Assembly: GCA_900540945.1 (NCBI GenBank)
Contig: UQHQ01000039.1
Coordinates: forward strand, 1-16,646
Length of the DNA stretch: 16,646 nt
DNA from: an uncultured Collinsella sp.
GTDB lineage: Bacteria > Actinomycetota > Coriobacteriia > Coriobacteriales > Coriobacteriaceae
Direction: 5' to 3'
Part shown: positions 14,061 through 16,646 of the stretch, in pieces
How the letters are laid out: the number at the start of each line of letters is the position of its first letter
Position numbering within the stretch: the first letter of the stretch is position 1
Made by a program: the position numbers and the translations under genes
Notes under the pieces: generated by a model
Databases searched by the model: none
Seen by the model: only the letters and a program-made list of their open reading frames with translations
Told to the model about the DNA's origin: nothing

Positions 14061-14098
14061 ACAAAAGAGCGCAGTTACCTTAAAACAGGTCACTGCGC
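14061..14098 (-). terminator. Terminator or attenuator between HPr and ptsI
   Basis: On the - strand GCGCAGTGACCT and AGGTAACTGCGC form a 12-bp stem with one mismatch and a 6-base loop, followed by TCTTTTGT. It lies 46 bases after the HPr stop. The T-tract is moderate, so some read-through into ptsI is plausible, giving more HPr than Enzyme I. Confidence 0.8.
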
Positions 14099-14143
14099 CC
14101 CCAAATATGAACTTAGTTGTTCAACATGCGACCCGTTTGAGTT

Positions 14144-14407
14144 CTACTCGCCAAGACCGCTCTTGATGAGCTCGATGGCAGCAGCCAGAGCCTCGGCCTC
14201 GTCAGCGCCGTCGCACTTGACCTCGACCTCGGTGCCGCAAGGGATACCAGCAGCCATGAGGGCCATCGGGGACTTGCCGTTGACCTCCTTCTCGGGGGTG
14301 ACGACCGTCACGTCGCAGGCGTACTTGCCCATGGTGGAGGCGAAGAGACCAGCCGGACGCATGTGAAGACCCTGAGGATTAACGAGGGTAGCCTTCTCAG
14401 AAACCAT
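14144..14407 (-). CDS. ptsH: PTS phosphocarrier protein HPr
   Basis: This 87-residue protein carries phosphate from Enzyme I to the IIA domain. The active site GLHMRPAG places His at residue 15, as in all HPr proteins. The second conserved region, NGKSPMALMAAGI, places Ser at residue 46, the position that HPr kinase phosphorylates in Firmicutes. The fold-typical C-terminus (DEAEALAAAIELIKSGLGE) is complete. An AAAGGAG ribosome site lies 7 bases upstream of the ATG at 14407. It lies between a terminator upstream of it (14862-14898, after EII) and another downstream (14061-14098), so it is probably also made as a short separate transcript. Confidence 0.97.
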   Translation of the reverse strand: MVSEKATLVNPQGLHMRPAGLFASTMGKYACDVTVVTPEKEVNGKSPMALMAAGIPCGTEVEVKCDGADEAEALAAAIELIKSGLGE

Positions 14408-14488
14408 AATTGACTCCTTTTTTGTGTTTAACCCCTGTCGTGCATGCGGCAGGAGTCAGATTCACGACGTTGTTTATATTAACTCACA

Positions 14489-14503
14489 TCAAACGGTTTT
14501 TCA
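14489..14503. promoter_or_regulatory. Possible Cra/LacI-type operator in the HPr upstream region
   Basis: The - strand reads TGAAAAACCGTTTGA, an imperfect version of TGAAACGTTTCA-type sites. It is followed at 14474-14482 by an AT-rich stretch (TTAATATAA) that may hold the -10 box. It lies about 82 bases before the HPr start. No -35/-10 pair with good spacing could be fixed, and the call rests on resemblance only. Confidence 0.25.
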
Positions 14504-14545
14504 TTATGTTTCGCACGAATTGTTGGACAGATGTCATTCCTGTAC

Positions 14546-14674
14546 GCTCGCCCGCCCGGCGGGGCGGTTAAGTTTGCTGCTCTACAGTCCTGCGCAAGAC
14601 GGAAAGCACATTAAGTGCTTTCCTTTGCGTGCGGAACTCGCGACAAACTTAATCGCCCCGCCGGGCGGGCGAGC
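14546..14674. repeat. 129-bp GC-rich nested palindrome upstream of HPr
   Basis: Arms of 31 bases (14546-14576 and 14644-14674) are reverse complements with one mismatch; they run GCTCGCCCGCCC through CGGCGGGGCG to TTAAGTTTG. The 67-base centre holds a second hairpin: GGAAAGCAC (14601-14609) and GTGCTTTCC (14615-14623) with an ATTAA loop, extended by CGCAA (14593-14597) and TTGCG (14625-14629). No reading frame fits. It lies in the 525-base gap between HPr and EII and may be a mobile repeat or a structured RNA. Confidence 0.85.
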
Positions 14675-14780
14675 TGCGGAAACTCAGTCGGTCCAGAGCA
14701 ATATGGTGCGAACGAAATTCTGGCTGATTATTTGTTCGCCTGGTTGATCTGGTTGATAGGGTCTATCTATGCCCTTCTGT

Positions 14781-14850
14781 AAGTTGCGGTGAAATAGTTC
14801 TTTGTTTCTAGAGCTAAAACGGTTTATCAGTCTCTATTTCACCGCAACTT
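14781..14850. repeat. Palindromic repeat, TTGCGGTGAAATA family, copy 2
   Basis: Perfect 17-base arms (14781-14797 and 14834-14850) flank a 36-base centre. The arm core TTGCGGTGAAATA and the centre, including TAAAA and TCAGTC next to the right arm, match the element at 5789-5869, while the outermost bases differ. It lies 12 bases from the EII terminator. The rest of the HPr-EII gap (14675-14780 and 14851-14861) shows no gene and only a short tandem repeat of CTGGTTGAT (14740-14757). Confidence 0.85.
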
Positions 14851-14861
14851 ATTTGGGGATG

Positions 14862-14898
14862 AAAAAGGCGGAGGCCCTAGTGAGGGTCTCCGCCTTTG
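14862..14898 (-). terminator. Rho-independent terminator after the PTS EII gene
   Basis: On the - strand AAGGCGGAG plus ACCCT pairs with AGGGC plus CTCCGCCTT, closing a short loop (CACT), and is followed by a T-tract (TTTTTC). It lies about 35 bases after the EII stop, so HPr is expected to start from its own promoter. Confidence 0.92.
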
Positions 14899-14932
14899 TT
14901 ACAGGGGACGATTGAAACCGCTGTCTGTGGGA

Positions 14933-16646
14933 TTAGACCAGACGGGCATTGATCGTCTCGGCGATCTTGGCGGCGTCGGTGGAACCCTTGACGGTGGCAC
15001 GGAAGCCCTCGTCCATAAGCGCCTCGGCTACCTTGGACAGGATCTTGAGGTGCGTGGTGCCGGCCTGGGCACCGGGAATGAGCAGGGCGATAGCCACGTT
15101 GACGGGAGCGCCATCCATGGTGTCCCAACCGGTCACGCCAGAGTCGTCCTTGACGACGATGACGGCGGCATCGGTAATGGCATCGGACTTGGCATGCGGA
15201 ATAGCGAAGCCCTCCATCATGCCCGTGGAGCCCTCGGCCTCGCGGGCCAGGAAGGCATTCATCACGGCATCGGCGTCGTCAGCGACACCGGCCTTGACAG
15301 CCTGGTTGGAGACAAAGCTCAGGGCCTCGTCACGAGAAGCGAAGTTCTCGGCGACAAAAACGTTCTCGACCTTCACGAAATCGGCAGCCTCGGCCTTGGG
15401 AGCCTCGACGGCAGCGGCCTTGGGGGCCTCGACCGGCTTAGCGGGAGCGGCAGGAGCGGCCTTCTGGCTCTTCTCGAAGTCATACTTCTTGAAAGCGACG
15501 AACAGGATGCCACCGACCACAGCGCCGATGAGGATCGCGAGGACCCACAGCGGACCGTTCTCGACAACGGGCAGGACCAGGAAGCCACCGTGGGGCGCCG
15601 GATCGTGAACGTTGAACATAATGGTCAGGATCGAGGCGATGGAGGAACCGAGCATCATGATGGGCATGACGGGCCAGATGTTCTTGGTCATGAACGGAAT
15701 GGCGCCCTCGGTGATGTGGGTGCAGCCAAGGATGAGGTTGACGACACCGGCGTCATGATCCTCCTGGCTGAAATACTTCTTGCCGACGATGACGGCGAAG
15801 GTGGTGATCAGCGGCGGAACGATACAGGCGGCAGAGACGGCAGCCATGAAGTTGGTGCCGAAGTTATAGGTGTCGGTGCCGACACCAGCAGCCAGGGCCT
15901 CGGTGAGCATGGCGGTACCGGTGACGTAAGCAGCCTTGTTGACCGGGCCGCCCATGTCAAAAGCGCACATGCAGCCGATAGCAAGACCCAGGACAACAGC
16001 ACCGGAGGCAGACAGGCCCTTGAGGAAGTCCATCATGGCGGTGTTGATGGCAGCCATGGGGCCGGAGATGCCGAGCATGACCAGACCGACAATCAGCGTG
16101 GAGAACAGCGGGTACAGGAAGATAGCTTTGAGGCCGTCCAGGTTCTTGGGCAGCTTGGCAAAAACCTTCTCGAGCAGAAGGATGACATAGCCGGCGAGGA
16201 AGCCGCCGACAATGCCGCCCAGGAAGCCGAAGCCCACACCGGTGCCGCCAGCATCGATCATGTGTGTATCGGCGTTAACGGGCAGGCCCTGGATGGCGAT
16301 CATACCGGCAACAAAGCCGGGGACGAGTGCCGGGCGCTTGCCGATGGACTCGGCGATGTAGGCGGAAAGCACGGGAACCATGAGGTTCATGGCAATGCCG
16401 CCGATGATCTTGAGCATAGCGGCGAAGCTGTTGTAGTCGGCAGCCGTCGAATCGAAGGACGTGATGCCCCACAGGAACGAAACGGCGGTCAGAACACCAC
16501 CAGCAACGACGAAGACCAGCATGTGGCTGACGCCGTTCATAAGGTGCTTATAGATGATGTGGCCGATGGATTCCTTCTCCTCAACCTCATCCTCGACATC
16601 GGCAGGAGGCGCAACCCCGTCGTCGCCCCTGGCGGCGCACACCTTC
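14933..16646 (-). CDS. fruA: PTS fructose-family permease, IIC and IIA domains (5' end outside window)
   Basis: This membrane permease imports and phosphorylates a sugar, most likely fructose or mannitol-like substrates of the Fru family. About 570 residues are visible. A short acidic linker (1-25, DVEDEVEEKES) is followed by the IIC domain (about 26-385) with many hydrophobic helices and the substrate-site motif THITEGAIPF (309-317 region). An Ala/Pro/Lys/Glu linker (about 390-422) leads to a IIA domain (about 423-569) with GFAIPHAKS and the phosphorylated His at 483. The codon before the GTG at 16642 is open and the sequence there looks like the end of a IIB domain, so the true start is upstream and the full order is probably IIB-IIC-IIA. 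A IIA at the C-terminus is a known but less common order than IIA-IIB-IIC. Confidence 0.93.
   Translation of the reverse strand, partial: KVCAARGDDGVAPPADVEDEVEEKESIGHIIYKHLMNGVSHMLVFVVAGGVLTAVSFLWGITSFDSTAADYNSFAAMLKIIGGIAMNLMVPVLSAYIAESIGKRPALVPGFVAGMIAIQGLPVNADTHMIDAGGTGVGFGFLGGIVGGFLAGYVILLLEKVFAKLPKNLDGLKAIFLYPLFSTLIVGLVMLGISGPMAAINTAMMDFLKGLSASGAVVLGLAIGCMCAFDMGGPVNKAAYVTGTAMLTEALAAGVGTDTYNFGTNFMAAVSAACIVPPLITTFAVIVGKKYFSQEDHDAGVVNLILGCTHITEGAIPFMTKNIWPVMPIMMLGSSIASILTIMFNVHDPAPHGGFLVLPVVENGPLWVLAILIGAVVGGILFVAFKKYDFEKSQKAAPAAPAKPVEAPKAAAVEAPKAEAADFVKVENVFVAENFASRDEALSFVSNQAVKAGVADDADAVMNAFLAREAEGSTGMMEGFAIPHAKSDAITDAAVIVVKDDSGVTGWDTMDGAPVNVAIALLIPGAQAGTTHLKILSKVAEALMDEGFRATVKGSTDAAKIAETINARLV

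Noticed and set aside
14740..14757. Tandem direct repeat of CTGGTTGAT
   Set aside because: Two copies of nine bases only; too short to interpret and probably replication slippage.

Overview
The window is about 60% GC and mostly codes for ordinary housekeeping and transport genes with C/G-ending codons. A monoderm envelope is suggested by an L,D-transpeptidase with a long cytoplasmic tail, a MacAB-like exporter with no outer-membrane partner and a flippase-like LPG-synthase-type membrane protein. An Fe-S L-serine dehydratase and a sugar PTS with its own Enzyme I and HPr suggest a fermentative anaerobe. Overall it resembles a gut actinobacterium of the Coriobacteriia, and Collinsella is my best guess. 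That assignment is inferred from general resemblance; there is no rRNA here to confirm it.

Layout. The left part is read on the + strand: the 3' end of an L-serine dehydratase (1-385), an L,D-transpeptidase (536-2272) and a three-gene MacA/ATPase/MacB-type export operon with overlapping start and stop codons (2401-5782). All later genes are on the - strand. These are a TetR-family regulator (5888-6499) that converges on the exporter, a polytopic membrane protein (6636-7934), two identical tRNA-Glu(CTC) genes (8086-8261), a CCA-adding enzyme (8562-9956) and a sugar PTS block (10151-16646).

The PTS block runs, in transcription order, from a membrane EII (IIC and IIA domains visible, 5' end cut off) to HPr, Enzyme I and two PfkB-type sugar-phosphate kinases. 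Phosphate would pass PEP -> EI (His ~186) -> HPr (His15) -> IIA (His in GFAIPHAKS) -> IIB -> sugar, and the kinases would then make a bisphosphate, most simply fructose-1-P to fructose-1,6-P2. Hairpin terminators after EII, after HPr, after the first kinase and after the second kinase divide the block into separately tunable transcripts.

The most unusual content is in the gaps, where four kinds of large palindromic element occur. One is a nested double inverted repeat built from four related hairpin units with a TGGGACGGGG core, and it supplies the stop codon of cca. The second is a pair of homologous elements 9 kb apart with TTGCGGTGAAATA arms. The third is a 129-bp GC-rich nested palindrome upstream of HPr. 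The fourth is a perfect 28-bp loopless palindrome after the serine dehydratase. None contains a transposase gene, so they look like non-autonomous REP- or MITE-like repeats.
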